Source of the DNA: Viola odorata
Taxonomy: Eukaryota; Streptophyta; Magnoliopsida; Malpighiales; Violaceae
Assembly (NCBI GenBank): GCA_963691705.1
Contig: OY829543.1
Span: 52,494,564 to 52,558,563, forward strand
Length of the DNA stretch: 64,000 nt
Direction of reading: 5' to 3'
Position 1 is the first letter of the stretch. Every line of letters starts with the position of its first letter. This document shows, piece by piece, positions 9,640 through 20,483 of the stretch. Made by a program: the position numbers and the translations under genes. The notes under the pieces are model-generated. The model was given only the letters and a program-made list of their open reading frames with translations, was not told the origin of the DNA and ran no database searches.

Positions 9640-11401
9640 TTCTCCTTTTTATTTCTGCTTCACTCTTTATTTTTTCAGAACTTTCTTGTGTGCCTTTCTC
9701 GCATTGAGGACAATGCGAAGCCTAAGTGTGGGGAGGGATTTATTTGTGTGTTTGTTTGCATGTTTAATTTTTCGCTTATTGCATGACTGCATGTTTTTCG
9801 GATTTTTCAAAAAAATTCAAATTTTTAATTTTTAGGATTTTGCTAAATTTCTGTCACTGCCCAGTTTTTAAAACCTCTATAAATGGACACACACTTTTGA
9901 TCATGTTTGCACAAGTATGAACCACCAGCACCTTATCTAGACCTAGCTGTTCTCATTTTTGACTGCTGAGCCTTATATCCATATCTAGGCCTAGACACCA
10001 GTAGTCACAAATAGCACCCAGTGAGCACTTTGAACTTCCATGCCTTATTTCCTTTCTTGAGTGATTAGGATGCTTTAGCTAGGGACTGGTTGAACTTGCA
10101 TGATATCCCTGGGTATAGGCACCATTAGACTTGGGAAAGCATCGATTTGACGAAAAACTTCGCATCAATTTCCTATTTCTTTCTTTTCTCTCTTTTTCTC
10201 TTCTTTTTCTCTCACTCTTTTTCATGCCCCCGACATTCCCCCTTTTCATATTCTTTCCTAACCATTCGAACTTTTTTCTTGATCTTTTTCCTTGGCAGGC
10301 AAGGTAGCGATTGTTGAGGGTAACGTCGAGGGCTAGACATCCAAAGGACATGCAGACAAGACCAAGTGTGGGGAAGCAGAGGAAGTTAAGACTTTAGTTC
10401 AGAAAGCAGAGATCTAGGGCAAGAAAAGCAGAAAAATCAAAATTCTTCAGCCTTAGCATATTCTAAAAAGAGTCAAGCCCCCAGAAAAGCCTAAGTGTGG
10501 GGAAGCTGAAGAAGTCGACCATCGGTGCTGAAAGCAGATCTAGGGCAAGTCATCAAAAACATCGTCATGCCCTAGAAATTACCTCAAGAGAAAGAGCTCC
10601 CCTAGAAAAGTCTAAGTGTGGGGAAGTCAAAAAGTCAAACTTCAGTGCTGGAAGCAGATCTAGGGCAAGACACCTCAGAAGTCTTCTACCCTAGTCGAAT
10701 CAAAGCTAAAAATGTCCGCGCCCCTTCTTAAAAAAAAGAATAAAAGAATCAAAATAAAAGAAGGGGGCAAATGCGAACAAAAGAACATGCTCCAGCACCG
10801 CATCAAGAGAATAACTTCCTGCCCAAGAAAAAGAATCCTTCGTCTAGCCCTCGCCTCAGCTGCATCATCCTCCCCTCTACGAAAGCTGCCTTGCCACTTC
10901 GCCTTTTTCCTAAGCCAAGGAATCCATCCAGGCTCTATCTGGTTCTTTCTCTATTCTCTATCTTCATCTCTCCTCGCTTCTGCTCTTTTTCTACATCTTT
11001 TCTCTTCTAGCTCACCCTACCCTTTTCTTTCTTTTTGCTTATGCGTTGTTATTTCCGATTGATGATTGCCCATGCATGTGTTCTGTGTGCTCGGATTGAT
11101 GTGCAAGTTTGATTTTGTGTCTGTTATGTGCATTTAGTTTGAGAGTTAAACACTTTACCTTGCTTGCGAGAGTGAGTGTAAACACGTATCTGGTGAGGAT
11201 AACTAGTCGAGGGCTTGATGTGGGAAAGTTTGATCTTTGGGGTCGTTATCCCTCTGATTTGATGCAGGTTTCTTCTAGGTGAGGATGAGCTTGTGCGAAG
11301 TCTAGCACGGTGCTGGTTTGTAATTGTGTGTTGATTAATTGTGTTTGTATGTTTCTTAAGGTGATTTTCAGTTTTGTGAATGCTCGAGGGCGAGCATTGG
11401 G
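9640..11401 (+). other. Non-coding internal region of element A
   Basis: No pol-type domain is visible in any frame. It contains repeated AAGTGTGGGGA strings, pyrimidine tracts (10160-10220, 10930-11040) and GCCCTCGA motifs in both orientations. Short ORFs here are not recognisable. Confidence 0.6.
10364..10720 (+). repeat. Three tandem units of about 125 bp in element A
   Basis: Units start with AAGTGTGGGGAAG at 10364, 10493 and 10614. Each continues with a ..GAAAGCAGA.TCTAGGGCAAG block. Another AAGTGTGGGGA lies at 9724. These copies resemble the polypurine tract at the right end. Confidence 0.75.
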
Positions 11402-11412
11402 CAGTGTGGGGA
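11402..11412 (+). other. Polypurine tract of element A
   Basis: CAGTGTGGGGA lies 4 bp before the right LTR. It corresponds to the plus-strand primer site and matches the AAGTGTGGGGGGA tract of element B. Confidence 0.7.
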
Positions 11413-11416
11413 TGTT

Positions 11417-12981
11417 TGATAGCATATTTCTTAGGCGTGATTTTATCCTCTTTTCTAGCCTTTTCGAGGGCATGATCCTGCTAATTGACCTTTATTTCCA
11501 TCTTTATTGCAAATCAGCTCCAAAAGGAGAAAAAGAGAGAAAAGATGCATTTTTGGAAGAATTCTTGGGATTTCAAGCTTCAAGGCCTAGAAGATCAGAG
11601 TGTCGTCGAGCCCTCGACGCTAACCAAACCAGTGAGCAGTCTCTTGCCCGCGATATCTCTGCATCCATTCCTAATCGAAAGCCAAAGAGACGAATCTCCA
11701 AAGATCCGCACGAGATTCCATGCGCATCTAGAAGATTCTAGAATATTCTAGCACGCTCCATGTGCTGTCACTCTCTCCCCTTTGCTGGAATTTGTCTTTT
11801 TGTAATCCCTTAGCTGGAATTTGTCTTCTTGTGGGCTGGACACTATATAAGCCTCTAGTTTTAGGATTTGAAGACATCTTGTAAATATTTTTCCACTTTC
11901 TTCTTTTGGGAGCCACCTCCTTTTCTCTCCTTCCTCTTTTGGGTGATGGCTGAGTCATCTTCATCCAGCAGCCACTGTATTTAACCGGAGCTTTGCTTCG
12001 GCCGGTAACATTTTAATAGTTTTATTCTTCTTGTTCTTCTTTTATGCAATCTTTCTTTTCCTATTTTGTTTATTTGTTTTGTGGTATAAGTAGCTAGATT
12101 CTCCTTCTTAGCAGAGGTATTTTGAGGGTTGCATGGGTAGTTAAGAGGCCTAAACGTGTTTAATATATTCTTATTGTTGTATTCGATTATTTATCAGTTT
12201 CTTGTTAATTCGTTTAGGGCAAGATTAGTAGTCTGGCCAGCTAATATCTAGACCTAGATGATTACTATCATTCTCTTGGTTATAACTGACGTGAATCCTT
12301 GAGTTAAAGTAGACACCTAGTGGGGACATCACGAGAGGTCTTTCGTCTAGGGGTAAATGATTGATTAGGTTATGTGATGCAAGCTTGACAAACTGAGATG
12401 TCACGCCCTAGATATGTCTTACCTCCACTTCATGGGCGTTTTGAGTATTGCCTCCCCGCATTCGTGCCTGGGAGGATGGCGAAACGTCAAGGCCACCTTA
12501 TATGTGGAAACGGGGGGTAGCTTTTATCTAAGAAGGTAAGTAGGGGATGCGGTGTGGAAACGCGGTCCCTATAGCATGTCTATGACATAGGAATAGAATA
12601 TTTCTGCGCCGATGATTTTCATGCCCTCGACGCAACCCGAGAATGTCCTTTGCTAAGATTTCTTCTCTTCTGATTTTATTGCTTTTAATTTCTTCTCTTC
12701 TGACTTTATTTCTTTATTTGATTTCTGTTTGCATGTCGTGCCCTTGATTTATATTTTTATTAATTGTCTTGTTAGCATCTATCTCTATCTTGGTTAACTA
12801 GATTAACCAACCAAACCCCCCCATTGTTTCTTTTATTATTTTACTTTATATCTGGTCTTGTCTAGTGTATGTCTTCACCTTTCTCTGTGGATCGAACCTC
12901 TTACCACTGTCTTCAATCCTTTTTTTGTTGCATGTGATAAGTTGTAATTATTTGATCGTGCCCTCGATAAGCACGTCATCA
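11417..12981 (+). repeat. Right LTR of element A (1565 bp)
   Basis: Near-identical to the left LTR but with scattered substitutions, a deletion of about 57 bp and a shortened C tract. It ends CACGTCATCA, followed by GTCAA. An open frame that begins in it at 12865 runs into L1 ORF1 by chance. Confidence 0.9.
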
Positions 12982-13680
12982 GTCAAGCCCTTGGATATAC
13001 CCATTGCTGTTAGGAGTGTACCTGAGACCATCATTGACATATCAATCCCTGATGAAAACAAGGACTGGCTGTCTAGGAGTGCAGTAGGGGTTATGCGTAG
13101 GATTGAATATGCACCAGAAATCCAAGAACTCCTAACTGAAGTAGATTTTATCTGTGAAACTAAACTGATGGGAAGAGGTTTAGTTTTACTTGAGTTCCAG
13201 GATCAAGACGAATTAAATAGGGCTATGTCACGAGAAAATCCAGCGATAGATGAGATCCTTAGTCGGGTGCTGCCTTGGAAGGAAATTAACTCAGTTGGGG
13301 GACGCCTATGTTGGATTCAATGTACAGGACTACCTTTCCAAGCATGGGGTTTAAACTCTTTTAAGGCCATTGTCTCAGGGATTGGTCAGCTCATAGCAGT
13401 AGACGACAACACCTTAAAACGGAAGCGGTTAGACGTGGCACGATTTCTAATTGCGGTGGAAACAGCTAGTGTTGATAGGGAAGTCACAGTTCGTCTAGAG
13501 GATAAGCAACATCGGGTTTGGATTCATGAAGAACCAATGCAGGGTGCAATCTCTAACCTTGACTGGATGGTGGGGACAAACATGAGAGAGGATAGTGGGG
13601 AAGAGGAGGACGAGGAGGATCAGGTGGGTGAGGAATTCCAAGAACCCGATCCTATGGTAGCTGAGCCGGGGAGGGCCTAA
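12982..13680 (+). pseudogene. L1 ORF1, C-terminal part
   Basis: About 232 residues starting VKPLDIPIAV continue the ORF1 frame after element A. It contains the conserved plant L1 ORF1 block (CWIQCTGLPFQAW, then KRKRLDVARFLIAV), found in proteins annotated as DUF4283-like, and an acidic C-terminus. The end is a TAA at 13678-13680. The protein is separated from its RRM by 6.4 kb, so no intact ORF1 can be made. Confidence 0.75.
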
Positions 13681-13954
13681 GAAACCAAGGGTAGTCTCGG
13701 ATCCATATCCCCACATTATCAGGAAGCATGAAGACCATTCGTGTCCGTTAGGAGACCATCCTGGAAAGTCAAGCGATTGGTGGGTGGTAGGGGAAGTCTA
13801 GTGACAGAGAAGTCGGGAGAGGGATCATCTTCGGTGGTGGGTATGGTAGATGATGTGGACATTATGACAATGAATCGGGATCATCTTCGTTTTGAAGGGG
13901 AAGTAAGTAAATACAAAAACTAAGGGTCGGAAGGTAGCGTGTCCAGTTTATATA

Positions 13955-14229
13955 ATGGTTAGGTTGTTGTCATGGAACAGTAGAGGGATGAATGGGTTGT
14001 TTAAGCGTCAATTCTTGAAACAGTGCACCATGCGAGAGTGTTTAGAGGTTGTCTTTCTGCAGGAGACCAAAAAGGACCGAATTTCAGACTACTTCGTGAA
14101 TAGCATATGGAATGGCGTAGGGGTGAAATGGGTTGCTGTCCCTGCTTGTGGGAGATCGGAGGGCCTCCTTGCCATGTGGAATCAGGACATCCTAGAGGTA
14201 ACAAGAGTGATCATAGGAGATAGGTACAT
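13955..14229 (+). pseudogene. L1 ORF2, endonuclease N-terminus
   Basis: Starts MVRLLSWNSRGMNG, the N-terminal motif of the apurinic-type endonuclease of L1 ORF2, and continues through FLQETKKD (catalytic Glu context) to GDRYI. It is interrupted at 14229 by solo LTR C. The reading continues at 15775. Confidence 0.85.
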
Positions 14230-15769
14230 TGATCGCGTGTCGAACACGTCAAATATAAGTGTATAATAGATATAAAAATAGGAGTAGAAATACAACTTAT
14301 CACTGTCCACAAAGACTTGTAGATTGTGGTAAGAGGATCGTCCACAGAGACTTGTGGATTGTGGTAAGAGGATCGTCTACAGAGACCTCTAGGGGAGTGT
14401 AGTTTGTGGTTGACGAGGAAGTCACTGAGTTTGGTTGGATGAATCTGAAAATAAAGACAAAGTAAAGAAGTAAAACAATTCAAAGTAATCTTGGTCAAAG
14501 GTTTGGCCAAGATAGGGGGTCAAGATTGAAAATCAGATAAAAGAGAATTCCAGGTAAGGGTGATGTGAGAGCTTCCGTTCTTATGACTCGATCACTGATT
14601 TATGGATGTTCATCTCTGTATCCATAGTACTGCTATAGAGTGGAGGTGCTCCTATTCACTCCTGCTTCCCTCCTCTAAAAAGTACCCAGCGGGCGCTCCT
14701 TTTCCTGGTAACCCTAGCCAAGGGACACCTTGCTGGTTAAAGGGTTTATCCGTTTGGCTGCTGTCTTGAATGGTTGTTCGCTTCCTCAATGGTATAGGGA
14801 AAGACAGTACCTAGCCCAAGTTGTCTCCCTATGGAGACCCTAGGTTGTCAATCTAGTCTTGGACTAGATCACTTATTTCTTCTAGTCTGGTGCGAGACTA
14901 GTTGCCTACTTAACCTATCCAGCGGGTGCTCCCGCTCCTTCAAGGCTGACTACAACTCTTCTCTACTAGAGTTCAAGAATGATTAGATCTTGTCTCTAGC
15001 AAGTTAGCGATTTTATTAAGCTTAAGAAATAAGTAAATACGAATTGGAGAGATTATTAAGGATGGTTTGATCTCACGAATGCATAAGAACGAAGCTCGTC
15101 AACCCTTACCGAAAATAGATGTTTAGCTAGACATACTCATAGATGGAAAATAAAAATACTTTGATTGCATAGGAAGATTAAATCTGTGAATTCACAAAAC
15201 TTGGAAATTCTGGGGCAAAGAAATTGTTTAATGTCGAAGAAGGGAGAGAGTCAGGAGAGAGAATAAGTTCGACTATATGTAAGCTCCATCTCCTCTGTCC
15301 TCTTCCAACTCAAACTCCTAGAAAATCTAGAAAGATAATAACCATGTTTTTAAGTGACGAAATACAAAAGAGAGGGAGATCCTATCTAGGATTCTTAAAT
15401 TAATGTCGTCCTGATCCCTCTAGAGTCGCTGGACAGTTGTAGTTGCCGGCTCGCGAAGCCCAAGCGAAATGCGGCCCATAAGGTTGCCAACGATGCTGCT
15501 CGCGAAAGTCGTCTGTGGATAGGTCTTGGCCAAGCTCCAGGCCAAGACGCTTCGGGGATAGAACTTCGGCGCACAAAATGGATCTTGGCCAAGCTCTAGG
15601 CCAAGATGATCCGGAAATCAGTTTTAGTACTCCGCAGGTGCTTTCCTCCAAAGATCAACATCAAATCTAGAATTGCAAAAGCATGGGAAATTCATGGAAA
15701 ATCAATAGCTTTACTGCCCAAAAAATAAGTAAATGGACAGTAAAAATATGATGAAATAGAATGCAATCA
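14230..15769. mobile_element. Solo LTR C (1540 bp)
   Basis: Begins TGATCGCGTG and ends ATGCAATCA, with a TACAT duplication on both sides (14225-14229 and 15770-15774). It has no internal region, so it is a solo LTR left by recombination. It contains two 35-bp tandem units (14305-14374), the palindrome CTTGGCCAAG at 15525 and 15584, and TTGGCCAAG at 14503. The TG..CA ends and 5-bp duplication fit an LTR retrotransposon; the lineage is not determined. Confidence 0.85.
14305..14374. repeat. Two 35-bp tandem units in solo LTR C
   Basis: GTCCACA.AGACTTGT.GATT occurs at 14305 and 14340, and a partial third copy (GTCTACAGAGACC) starts at 14375. Confidence 0.75.
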
Positions 15770-15774
15770 TACAT

Positions 15775-16083
15775 ATGGTTGGAGGGGTATGTCAAGGCTT
15801 TGAATTTCAGGTGCGTTATGGTGAATGTGTATGCTCCCTCGGATGCTAATAGTAGGGGAGATCTCTGGGACTAGATAGGCAGTAGGATTGGGGCCAGTAC
15901 GGAGCCTGTATTAGTTGCAGGTGACTTCAATGAGATCCTGCTTCCTTCGGACAGATCTCGTGTGGGAGCTGAGACTAGAGGTATGCGTGGATTTCAAGAT
16001 CGGGTTGCGAGGTACCATCTTAGGGACCTCCCTTTGTTAGGCAGGAGGTTTGCGTAGGCAAACACAGCTAGTAGGAGTAGGAT
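15775..16083 (+). pseudogene. L1 ORF2, endonuclease middle
   Basis: Reads MVNVYAPSD and VLVAGDFNEIL, the Y and GDFN motifs of the L1 endonuclease, and reaches SRSRID at the insertion point of element B. In-frame stops (for example LWD*IG and RFA*AN) show decay. The ID of the IDRIF motif is split exactly by element B and continues at 20484. Confidence 0.8.
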
Positions 16084-17589
16084 TGATTGATCGTTATTTC
16101 ACTTTGATTTGTTGTCTCTTTAATTAGTTTTTGAGATGATAAATATGCTACTTTGACCCTTTTTCCTTCCTTTTTCCAGTAGTACACCTGAATGCCCAGA
16201 ATTAGGAAAAGGATTGAAAAGGCCTAAGATTAGAGCAAAAATGATCAATTGGTGTTGAGCAGATTTTCCAGGCGCATTTCCGGCCTATCTCAAGGCCTTG
16301 AGATTAAGCTGCCGTGACGTTCCCAGATCTGGACAGCACTCACCATGTTTTTGCGGTCCGAAATTATTTATTCTTAAGTGCTTTTCTTGTCTGCTTGGGA
16401 CTTGGTAAATGGAGACAAGGTGTTCCCAGCATGCTATACTCTCCCTCACGTGGCTCAAAGAAACAAAACATAGTGGAGAATGTTTAGCATGCTTGTTTTA
16501 TGGATTTATTAACTTGGGAATATTTTATTCTTTGGTGTCTCCCCTTTGCTACCATTTAATTGAAGAAGCTTGAGCAGAAGAGAGACCACGTCCAACCAGA
16601 CCAGAAAGAGAAGAGAGGGGAACGGAAGGGAGAAGCTAGTTCTCTCATTTTGTATTATTGTCCATTTTCTTGTATTTTCGGATTTTATTCAAGCTTACTG
16701 TTTTGATTGGAGTTGTAATTAAATCCTCAAATTCCTGGTAGGGATTGAGAGGTTAATAATTCCAGTATGTTGTGAGACTTGTTGTTCTTAATTAAAAACG
16801 TTTTCATATCTCTTTTCTTGCTTGATTTAATGTCAATTTGATTGTGTTGTATTTGAGCTTGATCAACTTGGATTTTGGCACAATTGATTACAGTAGAATC
16901 ACTCTAATGCCGCGTTTCTGCATTAGAGAGAACCCGAGTGGACAACTAGTGGATAGGGTGGTGTCCTCCTTGAAACTAGAAGAAGAAAAGGGTTAGTTTT
17001 GAGGTCAATGGACTGCAAGTGCGTCCATCTCAAGGTCTAGGGAAGGGCCTTCCTAATCATATCAACAAGCTAGCAATCCTTGATTGTTAAGGGAGTTAGG
17101 GTCGCGAAAGGAGCTTCTCCTTGAGTGACTTGAGTAGGAGGAGGCTTGGAGATCGCCCTTGGATGTTTCTCTATAACTTCCCTATGGAAATTGTTTTGAA
17201 AATGTTTTTTGTGTCAATGAACAACATGGAATTGTTACCTCAAGAGATCTCTGCTGGGAATAATATTTCTCTCATCTTTTTACTCTCTTTGTATTTACTA
17301 TTTTCGTATTTTATTTACTGTTTTTATTTAGAGCATGGCAGACTCATCTCAAGGCCTTGCGATGGAGCTACCATGTCTCCTGCTTTATTTTATTTTCTTG
17401 TCTTTTATTTTCTTGCACTATTCTGATCTCACCCTTCGTTTCCTTCAGTTTGATTTGGTTATTTGCAGGAGAATAAACATTAGGCCGACAATCCCTGTGG
17501 ATCGATCCTCTTGCCACTATGCACAATCCTTTTTGTTGCTTAGTGATAAGTTGTAATTTTATATTTGAAGGGATTCGACACCCCATTCA
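16084..17589 (+). repeat. Left LTR of element B
   Basis: TGATTGATCG..CCCATTCA. It contains the 18-bp palindrome ATCTCAAGGCCTTGAGAT at 16287-16304 and a one-mismatch copy near 17346. Confidence 0.93.
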
Positions 17590-17594
17590 AATTT

Positions 17595-17612
17595 TGGCGC
17601 CGTTGCCGGGGA
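17595..17612 (+). other. Primer-binding site of element B
   Basis: TGGCGCCGTTGCCGGGGA, the exact complement of the plant tRNA-Asp 3' end, lies 5 bp after the LTR. Confidence 0.88.
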
Positions 17613-17707
17613 TTATTGGTTGAACTAATGTTTGTTTTTCTCTATTTATAACCAGATCAACTGATGAATAACTGAGTCTAGCCCAAGACTATAAAGATGG
17701 ACGCTTC

Positions 17708-17723
17708 ATGGGAGGCAACCCAT
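17708..17723 (+). other. Conserved ATGGG-AGGCAA-CCCAT hairpin (element B)
   Basis: Same position and context as the hairpin of element A at 9619-9634. The outer stem pair is A-T here and G-C there, a compensatory change. Confidence 0.65.
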
Positions 17724-18484
17724 GTTTCTTTCGGATTTGTTTTCCTTTTGTTCCTATTTGTTGTCGTTTTTTTTTTTTTTTCCTTCTTGATCTATCTCTC
17801 TGTTTTTCTCTTTGATTGCAGATTTCTTGGCACTTTTTAGTGCAGCTCCAGAAACACTTCGGCTGACTCTTCCCAAGGCCTTGGGAAGAGGCGGATGTAT
17901 TGCACCAGCTACCCCTTCACCTACTCCACCTACTTCGCCCCCAGGTTTTATCTTTCTTTGTTACTGTCTTTTTGCCCTTGTTTGTGCTCGTTCATATTGA
18001 GGAAATTGTGTCCAATAAGTGTGGGGGAGTCACTTTCTTGTTTTTATTGTGTTTTTGGGCATATTTTTGTTATTTTTGTGTTTTTCTTTTTCTGTTTCTC
18101 GCACCCTTGTATTAAATGACATCCCAAAAACTTGACTTATGTGAATACTTGATCAATCAACTCTGTCTTACAATGCTAAACACTTCTGACATTATAATTT
18201 GTACATTTATTCGCATGGTTGTATAATGAGTATTGCTGTCCTAGGAAATATTTTGCTAGGATTGTACTGTCTTCTCATCTCAAGACCTTGGGATGAAGAT
18301 CCCGTCCATAATATTGCTGCAAGTTTTTAATTTTTGTTTTTGCATGACTAACTTTTTAAATTCTTTGCATGACTGCATGTTTGTATTTTTTCTGGGATTG
18401 TGGAAAGGTGCAAGAACCTGGAAAAGAAGGAAAGGAAAATAAAATGAGGAGGAGAAGGAGAAGAAGAAGAAGAAGAAAAAAATA

Positions 18485-18605
18485 GGAGGTATAAGAGGCC
18501 GAAGGCCTAGGGGAGAAAAATAAAAAAAAATTATAAATAAAGGAGGTATAAGAGGCCGAAGGCCTAAAACAAAAGGGGGTATAAGAGGCTGAAGGCCTAA
18601 AAGAA
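18485..18605 (+). repeat. Three GGTATAAGAGGCCGAAGGCC-type units
   Basis: Units begin near 18485, 18542 and 18575, separated by purine-rich filler. Confidence 0.7.
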
Positions 18606-18972
18606 AGAAAATGTGCAGAAGGGAAAGAGGAAAGCTTGGTGGTGTTCTTTAATTTTGTTGCTTGTATTTTTATTATTGTTGCATGACTGCTTGTGTATTT
18701 TTGTGTGTGTAGCAGCTGCGTTTGGATTGAGTCTTGGGCAGAGAAGTCAGTAGTTCTAGGGCTTTATTTCCTGGTTGAACAACATGCTATTATGCCACTA
18801 TTTGAACATTTGTACATTTGTAGTGTTGATAGTGTTTGAGCATTGCTTGAAAGAGTTGGGTTTTGAAGTGTTCATATGAGTTCAGTCCAGGGGTTGATTT
18901 TCTGTATAGAGGGTGTTTTCTGTGTTCTTAGTTCATGCTTGAGGGCAAGCATGGTTTAAGTGTGGGGGGATT

Positions 18973-20478
18973 TGATTGATCGTTATTTCACTTTGATTTG
19001 TTGTCTCTTTAATTAGTTTTTGAGATGATAAATATGCTACTTTGACCCTTTTTCCTTCCTTTTTCCAGTAGTACACCTGAATGCCCAGAATTAGGAAAAG
19101 GATTGAAAAGGCCTAAGATTAGAGCAAAAATGATCAATTGGTGTTGAGCAGATTTTCCAGGCGCATTTCCGGCCTATCTCAAGGCCTTGAGATTAAGCTG
19201 CCGTGACGTTCCCAGATCTGGACAGCACTCACCATGTTTTTGCGGTCCGAAATTATTTATTCTTAAGTGCTTTTCTTGTCTGCTTGGGACTTGGTAAATG
19301 GAGACAAGGTGTTCCCAGCATGCTATACTCTCCCTCACGTGGCTCAAAGAAATAAAACATAGTGGAGAATGTTTAGCATGCTTGTTTTATGGATTTATTA
19401 ACTTGGGAATATTTTATTCTTTGGTGGCTCCCCTTTGCTACCATTTAATTGAAGAAGCTTGAGCAGAAGAGAGACCACGTCCAACCAGACCAGAAAGAGA
19501 AGAGAGGGGAACGGAAGGGAGAAGCTAGTTCTCTCATTTTGTATTATTGTCCATTTTCTTGTATTTTCGGATTTTATTCAAGCTTACTGTTTTGATTGGA
19601 GTTGTAATTAAATCCTCCAATTCCTGGTAGGGATTGAGAGGTTAATAATTCCAGTATGTTGTGAGACTTGTTGTTCTTAATTAAAAACGTTTTCATATCT
19701 CTTTTCTTGCTTGATTTAATGTCAATTTGATTGTGTTGTATTTGAGCTTGATCAACTTGGATTTTGGCACAATTGATTACAGTAGAATCACTCTAATGCC
19801 GCGTTTCTGCATTAGAGAGAACCCGAGTGGACAACTAGTGGATAGGGTGGTGTCCTCCTTGAAACTAGAAGAAGAAAAGGGTTAGTTTTGAGGTCAATGG
19901 ACTGCAAGTGCGTCCATCTCAAGGTCTAGGGAAGGGTCTTCCTAATCATATCAACAAGCTAGCAATCCTTGATTGTTAAGGGAGTTAGGGTCGCGAAAGG
20001 AGCTTCTCCTTGAGTGACTTGAGTAGGAGGAGGCTTGGAGATCGCCCTTGGATGTTTCTCTATAACTTCCCTATGGAAATTGTTTTGAAAATGTTTTTTG
20101 TGTAAATGAACAACATGGAATTGTTACCTCAAGAGATCTCTGCTGGGAATAATATTTCTCTCATCTTTTTACTCTCTTTGTATTTACTATTTTCGTATTT
20201 TATTTACTGTTTTTATTTAGAGCATGGCAGACTCATCTCAAGGCCTTGAGATGGAGCTACCATGTCTCCTGCTTTATTTTATTTTCTTGTCTTTTATTTT
20301 CTTGCACTATTCTGATCTCACCCTTCGTTTCCTTCAGTTTGATTTGGTTATTTGCAGGAGAATAAACATTAGGCCGACAATCCCTGTGGATCGATCCTCT
20401 TGCCACTATGCACAATCCTTTTTGTTGCTTAGTGATAAGTTGTAATTTTATCTTTGAAGGGATTCGACACCTCATTCA
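18973..20478 (+). repeat. Right LTR of element B
   Basis: 1506 bp, eight substitutions from the left LTR by eye. It ends CTCATTCA, followed by the AGGAT duplication. Palindrome ATCTCAAGGCCTTGAGAT at 19176-19193 and again at 20235-20252. Confidence 0.93.
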
Positions 20479-20483
20479 AGGAT

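Larger units (their letters stand above)
6621..12981 (+). mobile_element. LTR element A, non-autonomous Athila-like
   Basis: The 6361-bp element has LTRs at 6621-8241 and 11417-12981, both TGATAG..CATCA. They are flanked by GTCAA. The primer-binding site is tRNA-Asp-like. The internal part has a gag-like ORF, a tandem 125-bp region and a polypurine tract, but no protease, reverse transcriptase or integrase. This fits a Ty3/gypsy Athila/Tat-lineage derivative that needs enzymes from another element. It interrupts L1 ORF1. Confidence 0.88.
17613..18957 (+). other. Non-coding interior of element B
   Basis: No ORF of interest. It contains the shared hairpin at 17708-17723 and a perfect 20-bp palindrome, CTTCCCAAGGCCTTGGGAAG, at 17869-17888. 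AAGTGTGGGGGA lies at 18017. Three GGTATAAGAGGC.GAAGGCCTA units lie at 18485-18605, and the end is a polypurine tract at 18958-18970. Confidence 0.7.
16084..20478 (+). mobile_element. LTR element B, young non-autonomous Athila-like
   Basis: The 4395-bp element has two 1506-bp LTRs (16084-17589 and 18973-20478), flanked by AGGAT (16079-16083 and 20479-20483). The primer-binding site is a perfect tRNA-Asp complement and the polypurine tract is AAGTGTGGGGGGA. The 1383-bp interior has no gag or pol ORF. I count eight substitutions and no indels between the LTRs, so the insertion is recent relative to element A. It splits the L1 endonuclease. Confidence 0.92.

Noticed and set aside
12865..13680. 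A 271-residue ORF that seems to start in the right LTR of element A
   Set aside because: Its first 39 residues come from LTR sequence and the rest is L1 ORF1; the join is only the insertion boundary at 12981/12982.
15395..15651. Overlapping minus-strand ORFs with SWPRAWPRS repeats
   Set aside because: They are translations of the CTTGGCCAAG-type repeats in solo LTR C.
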